Assembly: GCF_021869535.1 (NCBI RefSeq)
Contig: NW_026262735.1
Span: 124,001 to 188,000 of the forward strand
Length of the DNA: 64,000 nt
Direction of reading: 5' to 3'
Source: Mytilus californianus
Taxonomy: Eukaryota; Mollusca; Bivalvia; Mytilida; Mytilidae
In this document: in pieces, positions 46,315-57,521 of the stretch
Numbering within the stretch: the stretch's first letter is position 1
Layout: every line of letters starts with the position of its first letter
The notes under the pieces: model-generated
The model's database searches: none
Told to the model about the DNA's origin: nothing
The model's input: the letters and a program-made list of their open reading frames with translations, nothing else
Program-made: the position numbers and the translations under genes

Positions 46315-46695
46315 TATTTGGCACAACTTTTGGGAATTTTGGGTCATCAATGCTCTTCATCTTTGTTTGGCTTTCTTTGCTTTTTTGGCCTGGGCGTCAC
46401 TGGTGAGTCTTATGTAACGAAACACGAGTCTGGTGTATAGAATCATAGGCGTGGTACCTGAAAGGCTTATTTCATAAGTGTATCTCGTTTTTTATATAGA
46501 TTAGACTTGGTTTTCCCGTTTGAATGGTTTTACACTAGTAATTTTTGGGGCCCTTTATAGCTTACTGTTCGGTGTGAGCCAAGGCTCCGTGTTGAAGACC
46601 GTACTTTGACCTATAATGGTTTACTTTTATAAATTTTGACTTGGATGGAAAGTTATCTCATTGGCACTCATACCACATCTTCTTATATCTATTTA
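46315..46695 (+). repeat. dispersed 'cacaacttttgggaattttg' repeat with common tail
   Basis: Runs from 'ggcacaacttttgggaattt' to 'gcactcataccacatcttct'. Its start matches the fragment at 19930 and its tail the fragments at 1690 and 16180. Confidence 0.6.
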
Positions 46696-46844
46696 GTAAT
46701 TATTAGTATGTCGTAATATTCTATTGTATTGTTTTTTTTAGATTTCTTTGTCCTGAATGTTCTTTCAATTATCTTGTCATGTAATGTTTTCATTTTAGTG
46801 TTATATTTATTCTTGCAATAAAAGCGGGAGGTTTGGCTAGCCAC

Positions 46845-47175
46845 AAAGCCAGGTTCAACCCACCATTTTTTTTAGATCACCTGGCCCAAAGGGCCAAGTG
46901 AGCTTTTCTCATCATTTTGCGTCCGTCGTCCGTTAACTTTTACAAAAATCTTCTCTTCTGAAACTACTGGGCCAAATTTAACCAAACTTGGCCACAATCA
47001 TCATTAGGGTATCTAGTTTAAAAAATGGGTCCGATGACCCGGCCAACCAACCAAGATGGCCACCATGGCTAAAAATAGAATATAGGGGTAAAATGTAGAT
47101 TTTGGCTTATATCTCTGAAACCAAAGCATTTAGAGCAAATCTGACAGGGTTATATTGTTTATCAGGTCAAGATCT
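46845..47175 (+). repeat. dispersed 'tcacctggcccaaagggcca' repeat
   Basis: 46845-46868 is the ccaggttcaacccaccattt piece. From 46870 follows gatcacctggcccaaagggc, then gcgtccgtcgtccgttaact, and a body matching 4380-4640 in the opposite orientation. Confidence 0.65.
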
Positions 47176-47191
47176 ATCTATACAAAATTAC

Positions 47192-48082
47192 TTATCTGAA
47201 GGCATTTATAATGACTGATTGCAATTGAAGTTGCATTATTTCTGATCTAAAAGAAGATATATTTGCATTTTTAAGCAACGCGAACTGAAATTTAGTATCT
47301 TTTCCCTGAAATTCAGCATAATTTATGAAAAACAACCAATCCTGATGTACAAAAAGTACTGAAATCAAATGGCGGTTCATCAGTATTATTCATCCCCAAG
47401 GGTGACTGGGGAATAGAAGTATGGTCACCATTGGTCTTCCTCCGACCGGCGGTAAAACCCTCGTCAAAGTGGGGCGTCCGTTTGGCTGTGCGGGATGTAC
47501 AAATTTGCAACCACGTCCGGTCAGAATGGGGACGTTAAATCCGATGCCTCGTGTAAAGAGAGTACCACACTCTTTGCACGTTATGAACCCTTGCAACAAC
47601 TCTTTGAGGGGTCCGTAGGTGACCTGTTGCAAGGCTAAATTTCCGTCCCTATCCAAAATACCCTCATTTCCCGTGGCAGTCTAAATTTCTCCGACCTGAA
47701 TCCGTTAATCTATTACAGAACCTACCTATTGTATTTATTGTGAACTTGTTCTCGTCCTGAATATGCATGAAATATTTGCCACTGGACGTTAAGCAATCAA
47801 CAATCAATCAATCAGTATTATTCTCCTTACATTATTAAAATTCTAAAAAAAAAAACTTATCTTGAGGCCTTTGAAACAACTAGTAACAAATAACATTGGT
47901 TTTTTTTTATCAAAAGAAGAAAAATTAGTAGTTTTATAAATTGCGAACAACATTTTAGTATATTTTCTCTGATATTCTTTTAATTTTATGAAAAACAACC
48001 AATCCTGAACTACAAAAAGTACAAAAATCCAATGGCGGTCAATAACTTCCATAACGATAAAGAAATGATTGCATTCTTTCAA
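47192..48082 (-). repeat. duplicated coding-like segment flanking a SINE
   Basis: 47192-47391 and 47843-48082 are diverged direct copies (shared tatgaaaaacaaccaatcct and tacaaaaagta). On the minus strand both are open and similar at protein level: copy 1 VLFVHQDWLFFINYAEFQGK...NISSFRSE, copy 2 VLFVVQDWLFFIKLKEYQRK...NFSSFDKK. The family is not recognised. The SINE at 47392-47810 sits exactly between them. Confidence 0.5.
47392..47810 (+). mobile_element. full-length SINE-like copy, TSD atcagtattattc
   Basis: A complete copy with 13-bp direct repeats at 47379-47391 and 47811-47823. Confidence 0.92.
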
Positions 48083-48721
48083 AATAAGAGAATATGAAGT
48101 AATACAATATACATGTAATGCGTGAACAGTAATTTATATATATATTTTATGTGCTATTGCGACCATGTTGATTACAAATTAACGAGTAAAGGTGTCTTCG
48201 TAGAGGTCCGCGTTAATCGAATGTAGATACTGTGGAGTTCGGTTTACATAAGAAATTTAATTATATACGTATCCGTCCGATCCGTGCATATAATTACTTT
48301 ACTGATCGATCGCTAACCGTTGTCACGGTAATTCTCACATAGCTAATTTGACGTATCTGACGGATTCTATGGGTCATCGATCACCGATCAGTCATCGATC
48401 AGTCAAACATCCGTCACCGATCAGTCAAGTTTACGTCAAACAGTAACGCCTCAGGTTGCAAGTACTGTAGAACATAGTGGTAAAATGCATACATAATATT
48501 TTTTAATATCCCTGCTAGTATATAGTCAATAGTGATCCTCTTGTTTATCCGTCATCCAGTCCGTCACACTTTGGTTTCCTGACGTTTCAGTGCGTATGCA
48601 CGAGTCTAAAGATAAACTAAATTTTACTAATACAAAACATTTTCCACAAATTGTCTACAGAATATTTTAGCGATCAAACTGTCCTAGTAAATAGTATCCG
48701 GTTAGTATCATTTCTTTATGA
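48083..48721. other. no gene; cluster of cgatca motifs
   Basis: 48300-48430 has repeated atcgatc / ccgatcagtca words (gatcgatcgc, catcgatcaccgatcagtca, tcaccgatcagtcaag). No coding frame. Confidence 0.45.
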
Positions 48722-49296
48722 AATAAACTGCTTCGCTGAGCGCAGCTATATACGCCCACAGAGATCCAACCATGAACAGTTGGGGCAGAAGTGGACATAA
48801 TATTCAAGCTTAATACAGGTCTGAATTTGGATTGTATTAAATAATTGACTTATTATAGGTTTCTGAATAAATGTAGTCAAAGAACTTGAAATTGGTTATA
48901 TGAATGATTTCTTGCTGTTGTGCAATACACTGTGCTGTTGCGCAATACTTAGTAAATCTGTTGTCAAACTATAAACAAATAAAGTTCAATTAATTCTCAG
49001 TCATATTAGAAATTTATGAAAATGTAAACGTAGCTTACATCAATAGATGTAAACAATTCACCAAAGTTTCATACGAACTGCTGAAAGCATTTTTTGATTT
49101 TTTGTCCGAAAACTGGAAAATCCCACTTTATAATAAATAAAACCCCTTAACTCAGAAATCTAATATGTAAAATTTATAAAATTTTATGCAAATTGGTTAA
49201 CGCGTTTTAAGTTAATGTCCGACATGTTAACGACGGACGGACGGACGGACAGCGGTATACCATAATACGTCCCGTAAACGGCCGTATAAAAAACCG
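48722..49296 (+). repeat. third, short copy of the subterminal-inverted-repeat element
   Basis: Begins aataaactgcttcgctgagc and ends acggccgtataaaaaa; carries one degenerate 'tgctgttgtgcaatacactg' remnant of the 35-bp array and a gacggacggacgg run near the right end. Confidence 0.6.
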
Positions 49297-51004
49297 GGTT
49301 TTTGATCTTATAATAATAACTTATTCTGTCTCGAATTTTCACTTACATGGTCAATGTAAAAGAGGACAATATTTACTAGCGGGCACATTTAACTGCCTTG
49401 ATACAAATTTGTGATTGCAATCTAGACATTTAATCTATTTATCACTTAAATGAAGCGGTTTATATACTCCTCACTTATATATTATGTTTTGCTCCCCTTT
49501 GTGATTACAACTGTCTGTGTGTGAAGACCAATCCTTAGTATAAGATGTCCAAAGTTGTTGATCCACATGCTTTTATTACGTATTTTCCAGATGATCGGAT
49601 GTTATAAATTCTGTCTCTGATTCATCACAGCACCGTTGCTTTCAGAAATGCTATTCGACTCAGGACGATTTGGAGCTTGACATAATGAATAAACACCTGT
49701 CTATTGTTCTTTTTTACCTCTACATGTCTTTCAGTTGACTTGTTTATGTCGAGCTGTCTCATTGATATGCAACCTACAGTACATTTGGAGACTTACTACG
49801 ACGATAGTCGGACATCTTACCTGTCCGTCATCTCATCTCGGACATCTCGGACATATGTCCGACAGTCATAAATCAATTATTTGTCAGGTACAGCTACCTA
49901 CATGAGCCCTTTCATCCTTAACCGACACTAAAGACCAGCACGTGTTAATCGATCTGTTACGGTTGAACGCTTTTTATCTACCTGTGTTAACCAGGTAATG
50001 GTTTTTAAACATGATCATTATCTTTTCTGATGTAATTGACTGAAAATGATATAGATGTATTGTAACTTTATTTAGTTTTGTCGTGTGATAATTTTTTTTT
50101 TTTTTTTCTGTTGGTAACACTTTTAATTGTTTTCTATCTTGAATTTTTTTTATTTAACTCGTACTCTTTAACTTTATGAACTAAATGTACTTAATGTCTT
50201 TTTACGTTTTATACCAATAATAAAGGCGATTTTGTTTTGCTAATTTATATTTTGGAAAGTACACAATAAATTATGTCCATGAAATCTATTATTCATGAAT
50301 TAGCCACACTCTATTAACTATAACCGTGGGAAAATTACGGAAATTTATATACATTGAACTTGGTGCTGACTATTCGAAAATTTTAAAAATTTTAACTTAA
50401 ATATTAAGAATTCGACATATTTATGTCAATTAAAAAGACAATTTAAAAACATTACTTTCGTGGTCTATAAATCACCTCGATGTAGATTATTAAATCAGAA
50501 TTTTTTTAATTCGGGATGAAAATATAGATTGACTCGTGTAAATAATTTAATGTCTATTTGAATAGATGGAAATAAATCATCATAGTTAAAAATGTCAAAT
50601 CTAACTTTTAATTAACTTGTACTTTTGCTGGTCCTTGAATTTTACGATTGCATACCATGCATATATTATAATAAAACCAAGGTGTTCAATTGACACAAGT
50701 TGTCGATCCCCACATAATTAATTTTATGACCGGATGTAGAACAAAAACATCGTAGTATTGTAATCCTATAATAAATAGGTGAATTTCTTTTCATACAATG
50801 TGTACCGGTAATGTTTGCGATGTTGCAAAAAGTCGCTGGAATTGTGCTTCTGATCAAAATAATAGTTATATTTATATATTGTACATGTTTTGTATCGTTT
50901 TCTTTGTAAATTTAAAACCAGAATTTAATTGGCCATTATCTTAATTCTTGGACAGGTATAACGAATACCATCATCATACTTTACTAAGAAGTGAGAATAC
51001 TCTC
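49297..51004. other. unassigned AT-rich stretch
   Basis: 49822-49866 has clustered cggacat words including the palindrome cggacatatgtccg. A T-run lies at 50091-50107. No gene supported. Confidence 0.4.
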
Positions 51005-51488
51005 GTGAGTTTTTGAAGAATGGTATTAAAATAATAGTTCTAACTTGTACACTAGTTAAAAATGTAATTTTTAGTGTACCAGCGCAAACACAAACTTGAA
51101 ATGCGCTAAAAATCCGTAGTCATTTCTTAAAGATTTTATCGTAAAAGAGATAAAAATCACTGAAATGTCCTGAATTTTTTTAGCAAAGTTGAATAGATGT
51201 AACAAAACATGGTTTCGTAAGTGTTTGGGTATGATATAGTTGAAAACACTTTTGTTTAAATGAAGGAAAATGTATATGTCAGTGGAAACAAGACAGATTA
51301 AGAACTGGATTCCTGCTATATTTGCGCAAAAATCATCATGCATTTGGCCATTTGGCATCAAAAATATATTATCTGAACACATAATTTCTAATAGAAAACA
51401 AGCTGGGTGAGGATCTTCATATGTTGTTTTTTTTTCACGTCTTGAGTAGTAGACTTAAGTACTTAAATTTCAATATATTCCTAACGAT

Positions 51489-51553
51489 GCCAGTGGTGTA
51501 GGGGTATGCTGAACAAACCCAAGGCGGAAAGATCGCGTGTTCGATTCTCACTG
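51489..51553 (+). ncRNA. tRNA-like block with A- and B-box, repeated in each unit
   Basis: tggtgtagggg (51494-51504) fits a Pol III A-box and gttcgattc (51539-51547) a B-box, about 35 bp apart as in tRNA genes. cagtg / cactg at the ends could pair, but the T-stem has mismatches and no clean anticodon stem forms. It is therefore a tRNA-derived or tRNA-like sequence, probably not a functional tRNA. Later copies at about 53085-53152, 54686-54754 and 56294-56363 have the A-box changed to agaagtgcagggg. Confidence 0.35.
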
Positions 51554-52260
51554 CCGAAGGTTGAAAAATTATTTCCTATATTAAATGTAACTTAACTTAA
51601 CTTTACTTTCAATTTCAAAAAGAAAAACCAACGAAATACTTATGTTTGTTTTTAAAAGATTGTGTGTGCCAAATTGCCCCCCCCCCTTTTTGCCCCCATT
51701 TACTTCCTCGGGTTCGGTCAAGGGTACGCCACATCAAGTTATCATTAGTAATTCAATGAATTTTCCCTTAGAAAAACAAAATTTAGGTTACTGTTTGACT
51801 GAAATCGATTTAGACAAAAAACTAGTGTCCGAGTTTGAAATTGGACGAAAAGAGTGTCTGAAATCAGTTATTTTGAATGTTACGGACATCGAGATTTCAA
51901 GGCATATAGCACGCATTTCCTCTTTTAATACCAATATGATAACTTGTATGTCTTTAACAGACTTGGGGCATTGTGTTTCCACCAAAACCTTACCCTATTA
52001 GCGCAACAATATGTCTCTACACGACTTTTGTCCCAAGGATTTCGTATTTTTTCACATTTTCTCCAAAAGTCACGTGACATTTCGAAACATTCCACGTGAC
52101 CAAAAAAGGACGAATTATCTTCAAACGTAATTTTCTGAAATATTTGATCAATTATCTTTCATATGAGCCCAACATGGCATGTGCATGACCATTGGTGCGA
52201 ATGCAGTATTCAATTGAACTTTGATAGTGTCTTTTCGATAAGTAAAGGTCTAAAATGCCT

Positions 52261-52321
52261 GAAAGGGAAAGGGTTAAGCCAATTAACCCTTTCCCTTTCA
52301 CACCGGTACAGCTTACCGGTG
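52261..52321 (+). repeat. two adjacent perfect hairpins in the 1.6-kb unit
   Basis: gaaagggaaagggttaa / ttaaccctttccctttc is a perfect 17-bp stem with a 5-nt loop. One base later caccggta / taccggtg is a perfect 8-bp stem with a 5-nt loop. The same structures occur at 53863-53923 and 55465-55525. In unit 4 only the first arm remains (57499-57515). Confidence 0.95.
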
Positions 52322-52602
52322 AAGCAAATTTTAAGATATTTTTTGGGCATTTAGTCTTGTTCCATTGCTGACGTACAGATATGGTTAAGGGCTCAAATCA
52401 ATCCTCAGGATACCAGCAAAATGATTGAATGTGCATCAAACTTCTATCATTATCAGTTTATAGTCAATTCGCCTCTTACTGACATGTATTTATTCTGTAA
52501 AAACCTTTTTTCTTCTTCGAATTTTAAAGAATATTTTCAAAAAGAAGTGCATAGAAAACTATCCTTTTTGGGGGAATTATGACTTTTTTCAATAACTCTG
52601 CA

Positions 52603-54204
52603 GTGAGTTTTTGAAGAATGGTATTTAAATAATAGTTCTAACTTGTACACTAGTTAAAAATGTAATTTTTAGTGTACCAGCGCAAACACAAACTTGAAAT
52701 GCGCTAAAAATCCGTAGTCATTTCTTAAAGATTTTATCGTAAAAGGGATAAAAATCACTGAAATGTCCTGAATTTTTTTAGCAAAGTTGAAATAGATGTA
52801 ACAAAACATGGTTTCGTAAGTGTTTGGGTATGATATAGTTGAAAACACTTTTGTTTAAATGAAGGAAAATGTATATGTCAGTGGAAACAAGACAGATTAA
52901 GAACTGGATTCCTGCTATATTTGCGCAAAAATCATCATGCATTTGGCCATTTGGCATCAAAAATATATTATCTGAACACATAATTTCTAATAGAAAACAA
53001 GCTGGGTGAGGATCTTCATATGTTTTTTTTTTCACGTCTTGAGTAGTAGACTTAAGTACTTAAATTTCAATATATTCCTAACGATGCCAGAAGTGCAGGG
53101 GTATGCTGAACAAACCCAAGGCGGAAAGATCGCGTGTTCGATTCTCACTGCCGGAGGTTGAAAAATCATTTCCTATATTAAATGTAACTTAACTTAACTT
53201 TACTTTCAATTTCAAAAAGAAAAACCAACGAAATACTTATGTTTGTTTTTAAAAGATTGTGTGTGCCAAATTGCCCCCCCCCCCCCCCTTTTTGCCCCCA
53301 TTTACTTCCTCGGGTTCGGTCAAGGGTACGCCACATCAAGTTATCATTAGTAATTCAATGAATTTTCCCTTAGAAAAACAAAATTTAGGTTACTGTTTGA
53401 CTGAAATCGATTTAGACAAAAAACTAGTGTCCGAGTTTGAAATTGGACGAAAAGAGTGTCTGAAATCAGTTATTTTGAATGTTACGGACATCGAGATTTC
53501 AAGGCATATAGCACGCATTTCCTCTTTTAATACCAATATGATAACTTGTATGTCTTTAACAGACTTGGGGCATTGTGTTTCCACCAAAACCTTACCCTAT
53601 TAGCGCAACAATATGTCTCTACACGACTTTTGTCCCAAGGATTTCGTATTTTTTCACATTTTCTCCAAAAGTCACGTGACATTTCGAAACATTCCACGTG
53701 ACCAAAAAAGGACGAATTATCTTCAAACGTAATTTTCTGAAATATTTGATCAATTATCTTTCATATGAGCCCAACATGGCATGTGCATGACCATTGGTGC
53801 GAATGCAGTATTCAATTGAACTTTGATAGTGTCTTTTCGATAAGTAAAGGTCTAAAATGCCTGAAAGGGAAAGGGTTAAGCCAATTAACCCTTTCCCTTT
53901 CACACCGGTACAGCTTACCGGTGAAGCAAATTTTAAGATATTTTTTGGGCATTTAGTCTTGTTCCATTGCTGACGTACAGATATGGTTAAGGGCTCAAAT
54001 CAATCCTCAGGATACCAGCAAAATGATTGAATGTGCATCAAACTTCTATCATTATCAGTTTATAGTCAATTCGCCTCTTACTGACATGTATTTATTCTGT
54101 AAAAACCTTTTTTCTTCTTCGAATTTTAAAGAATATTTTCAAAAAGAAGTGCATAGAAAACTATCCTTTTTGGGGGAATTATGACTTTTTTCAATAACTC
54201 TGCA
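52603..54204 (+). repeat. 1.6-kb tandem unit 2
   Basis: Exactly 1602 bp to the next unit start. Almost identical to unit 3; differs from unit 1 in the tRNA-like A-box and in a longer C-run (53275-53288). Confidence 0.95.
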
Positions 54205-55813
54205 GTGAGTTTTTGAAGAATGGTATTTAAATAATAGTTCTAACTTGTACACTAGTTAAAAATGTAATTTTTAGTGTACCAGCGCAAACACAAACTTGAA
54301 ATGCGCTAAAAATCCGTAGTCATTTCTTAAAGATTTTATCGTAAAAGGGATAAAAATCACTGAAATGTCCTGAATTTTTTTAGCAAAGTTGAAATAGATG
54401 TAACAAAACATGGTTTCGTAAGTGTTTGGGTATGATATAGTTGAAAACACTTTTGTTTAAATGAAGGAAAATGTATATGTCAGTGGAAACAAGACAGATT
54501 AAGAACTGGATTCCTGCTATATTTGCGCAAAAATCATCATGCATTTGGCCATTTGGCATCAAAAATATATTATCTGAACACATAATTTCTAATAGAAAAC
54601 AAGCTGGGTGAGGATCTTCATATGTTTTTTTTTTCACGTCTTGAGTAGTAGACTTAAGTACTTAAATTTCAATATATTCCTAACGATGCCAGAAGTGCAG
54701 GGGTATGCTGAACAAACCCAAGGCGGAAAGATCGCGTGTTCGATTCTCACTGCCGGAGGTTGAAAAATCATTTCCTATATTAAATGTAACTTAACTTAAC
54801 TTTACTTTCAATTTCAAAAAGAAAAACCAACGAAATACTTATGTTTGTTTTTAAAAGATTGTGTGTGCCAAATTGCCCCCCCCCCCCCCCTTTTTGCCCC
54901 CATTTACTTCCTCGGGTTCGGTCAAGGGTACGCCACATCAAGTTATCATTAGTAATTCAATGAATTTTCCCTTAGAAAAACAAAATTTAGGTTACTGTTT
55001 GACTGAAATCGATTTAGACAAAAAACTAGTGTCCGAGTTTGAAATTGGACGAAAAGAGTGTCTGAAATCAGTTATTTTGAATGTAACGGACATCGAGATT
55101 TCAAGGCATATAGCACGCATTTCCTCTTTTAATACCAATATGATAACTTGTATGTCTTTAACAGACTTGGGGCATTGTGTTTCCACCAAAACCTTACCCT
55201 ATTAGCGCAACAATATGTCTCTACACGACTTTTGTCCCAAGGATTTCGTATTTTTTCACATTTTCTCCAAAAGTCACGTGACATTTCGAAACATTCCACG
55301 TGACCAAAAAAGGACGAATTATCTTCAAACGTAATTTTCTGAAATATTTGATCAATTATCTTTCATATGAGCCCAACATGGCATGTGCATGACCATTGGT
55401 GCGAATGCAGTATTCAATTGAACTTTGATAGTGTCTTTTCGATAAGTAAAGGTCTAAAATGCCTGAAAGGGAAAGGGTTAAGCCAATTAACCCTTTCCCT
55501 TTCACACCGGTACAGCTTACCGGTGAAGCAAATTTTAAGATATTTTTTGGGCATTTAGTCTTGTTCCATCGTCATTTGCTGACGTACAGATATGGTTAAG
55601 GGCTCAAATCAATCCTCAGGATACCAGCAAAATGATTGAATGTGCATCAAACTTCTATCATTATCAGTTTATAGTCAATTCGCCTCTTACTGACATGTAT
55701 TTATTCTGTAAAAACCTTTTTTCTTCTTCGAATTTTAAAGAATATTTTCAAAAAGAAGTGCATAGAAAACTATCCTTTTTGGGGGAATTATGACTTTTTT
55801 CAATAACTCTGCA
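54205..55813 (+). repeat. 1.6-kb tandem unit 3
   Basis: 1609 bp; differs from unit 2 mainly by a 7-bp insertion near 55570 (gttccatcgtcatttgctgacg) and single substitutions. Confidence 0.95.
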
Positions 55814-57515
55814 GTGAGTTTTTGAAGAATGGTATTTAAATAATAGTTCTAACTTGTACACTAGTTAAAAATGTAATTTTTAGTGTACCAGCGCAAACAC
55901 AAACTTGAAATGCGCTAAAAATCCGTAGTCATTTCTTAAAGATTTTATCGTAAAAGGGATAAAAATCACTGAAATGTCCTGAATTTTTTTAGCAAAGTTG
56001 AAATAGATGTAACAAAACATGGTTTCGTAAGTGTTTGGGTATGATATAGTTGAAAACACTTTTGTTTAAATGAAGGAAAATGTATATGTCAGTGGAAACA
56101 AGACAGATTAAGAACTGGATTCCTGCTATATTTGCGCAAAAATCATCATGCATTTGGCCATTTGGCATCAAAAATATATTATCTGAACACATAATTTCTA
56201 ATAGAAAACAAGCTGGGTGAGGATCTTCATATGTTTTTTTTTTCACGTCTTGAGTAGTAGACTTAAGTACTTAAATTTCAATATATTCCTAACGATGCCA
56301 GAAGTGCAGGGGTATGCTGAACAAACCCAAGGCGGAAAGATCGCGTGTTCGATTCTCACTGCCGGAGGTTGAAAAATCATTTCCTATATTAAATGTAACT
56401 TAACTTAACTTTACTTTCAATTTCAAAAAGAAAAACCAACGAAATACTTATGTTTGTTTTTAAAAGATTGTGTGTGCCAAATTGCCCCCCCCCCTTTTTT
56501 GCCCCCATTTACTTCCTCGGGTTCGGTCAAGGGTACGCCACATCAAGTTATCATTAGTAATTCAATGAATTTTCCCTTAGAAAAACAAAATTTAGGTTAC
56601 TGTTTGACTGAAATCGATTTAGACAAAAAAACTAGTGTCCGAGTTTGAAATTGGACGAAAAGAGCGTCTGAAATCAGTTATTTTGAATGTTACGGACATC
56701 GAGATTTCAAGGCATATAGCACGCATTTCCTCTTTTAAGCCCCCCAAGGGTGACTGGGGAATAGAAGTATGGTCACCATTGGTCTTCCTCCGACCGGCAG
56801 TAAAACCCGTGCTAAAGTGGGGCGTCCGTTTGGCTGTGCGGGATGTACAAATTTGCAGCCACGTCCGGTCAGAATGGGGACGTTAAATCCGATGCCTCGT
56901 GTAAAGAGAGTGCCACGCTCTTTGCACGTTAAGAACCCTTGCAACAACTCTTTGAGGGGTCCGTAGGTGACCTGTTGCAAGGCTAAATTTCTGTCCCTAT
57001 CCAATATACCCTCATTTCCCGTGGCAGTCTAAATTTCTCCGACCATAATCCCTTAATCTATTACAGAACCTACCTATTGTATTTATTGTGAACTTGTTCT
57101 CGTCCTGAATATGCATGAAATATTTGCCACTGGACGTTAAGCAACCAACAATCAATCCTCTTTTAATACCAATATGATAACTTGTATGTCTTTAACAGAC
57201 TTGGGGCATTGTGTTTCCACCAAAACCTTACCCTATTAGCGCAACAATATGTCTCTACACGACTTTTGTCCCAAGGATTTCGTATTTTTTCACATTTTCT
57301 CCAAAAGTCACGTGACATTTCGAAACATTCCACGTGACCAAAAAAGGACGAATTATCTTTAAACGTAATTTTCTGAAATATTTGATCAATTATCTTTCAT
57401 ATGAGCCCAACATGGCATGTGCATGACCATTGGTGCGAATGCAGTATTCAATTGAACTTTGATAGTGTCTTTTCGATAGGTAAAGGTCTAAAATGCCTGA
57501 AAGGGAAAGGGTTAA
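55814..57515 (+). repeat. 1.6-kb tandem unit 4, interrupted and truncated
   Basis: Contains the SINE at 56739-57156. Without it and its duplicated target the unit is about 1273 bp, ending exactly after the first hairpin arm gaaagggaaagggttaa (57499-57515). A transposase frame starts 6 bp later. One extra A in the frame region (dkk run, about 56626) breaks the frame seen in units 1-3. Confidence 0.93.
56739..57156 (+). mobile_element. full-length SINE-like element, type copy, with empty site
   Basis: Length 418 bp. Head gcccccaagggtgactgggg, central blocks (gtttggctgtgcgggatgta, cgtccggtcagaatggggac, caactctttgaggggtccgt), 3' block tgaatatgcatgaaatattt and an (AATC)n tail. It is flanked by cctcttttaa at 56729-56738 and 57157-57166. 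Units 1-3 of the tandem array show the uninterrupted site (e.g. 55123-55132). Family features: constant ends, 10-15-bp target-site duplications of varying sequence, short simple-repeat tail and no transposase, all as expected of a SINE moved by LINE machinery. I cannot identify tRNA-type A/B boxes in its head, so its promoter origin is unknown. Frames open on both strands (for example MDRDRNLALQQVTYG... on the antisense) are shared by young copies and reflect recent common origin, not selection I can demonstrate. Confidence 0.95.
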
Positions 57516-57521
57516 ACAACC

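Larger units (their letters stand above)
51005..52602 (+). repeat. 1.6-kb tandem unit 1
   Basis: First of four units beginning gtgagtttttgaagaatggt. Order of landmarks: tRNA-like block (51489-51553), short C-run (51678-51687), paired E-boxes gtcacgtgac (52069-52078) and ccacgtgac (52092-52100), and two adjacent perfect hairpins (52261-52321). Open frames of 63-119 codons on both strands recur in every unit, show no recognisable domain and have no splice context, so I treat them as repeat. Confidence 0.95.

Noticed and set aside
51489-51553. Functional tRNA gene in the tandem units
   Set aside because: A- and B-box words fit, but the T-stem is mismatched and no clean anticodon arm forms; kept only as tRNA-like.
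51642-55205. Recurring 63-119-aa frames in the 1.6-kb tandem units as genes
   Set aside because: They recur because the units are near identical; opposite-strand frames overlap, there is no domain or splice context, and one extra base breaks the frame in unit 4.
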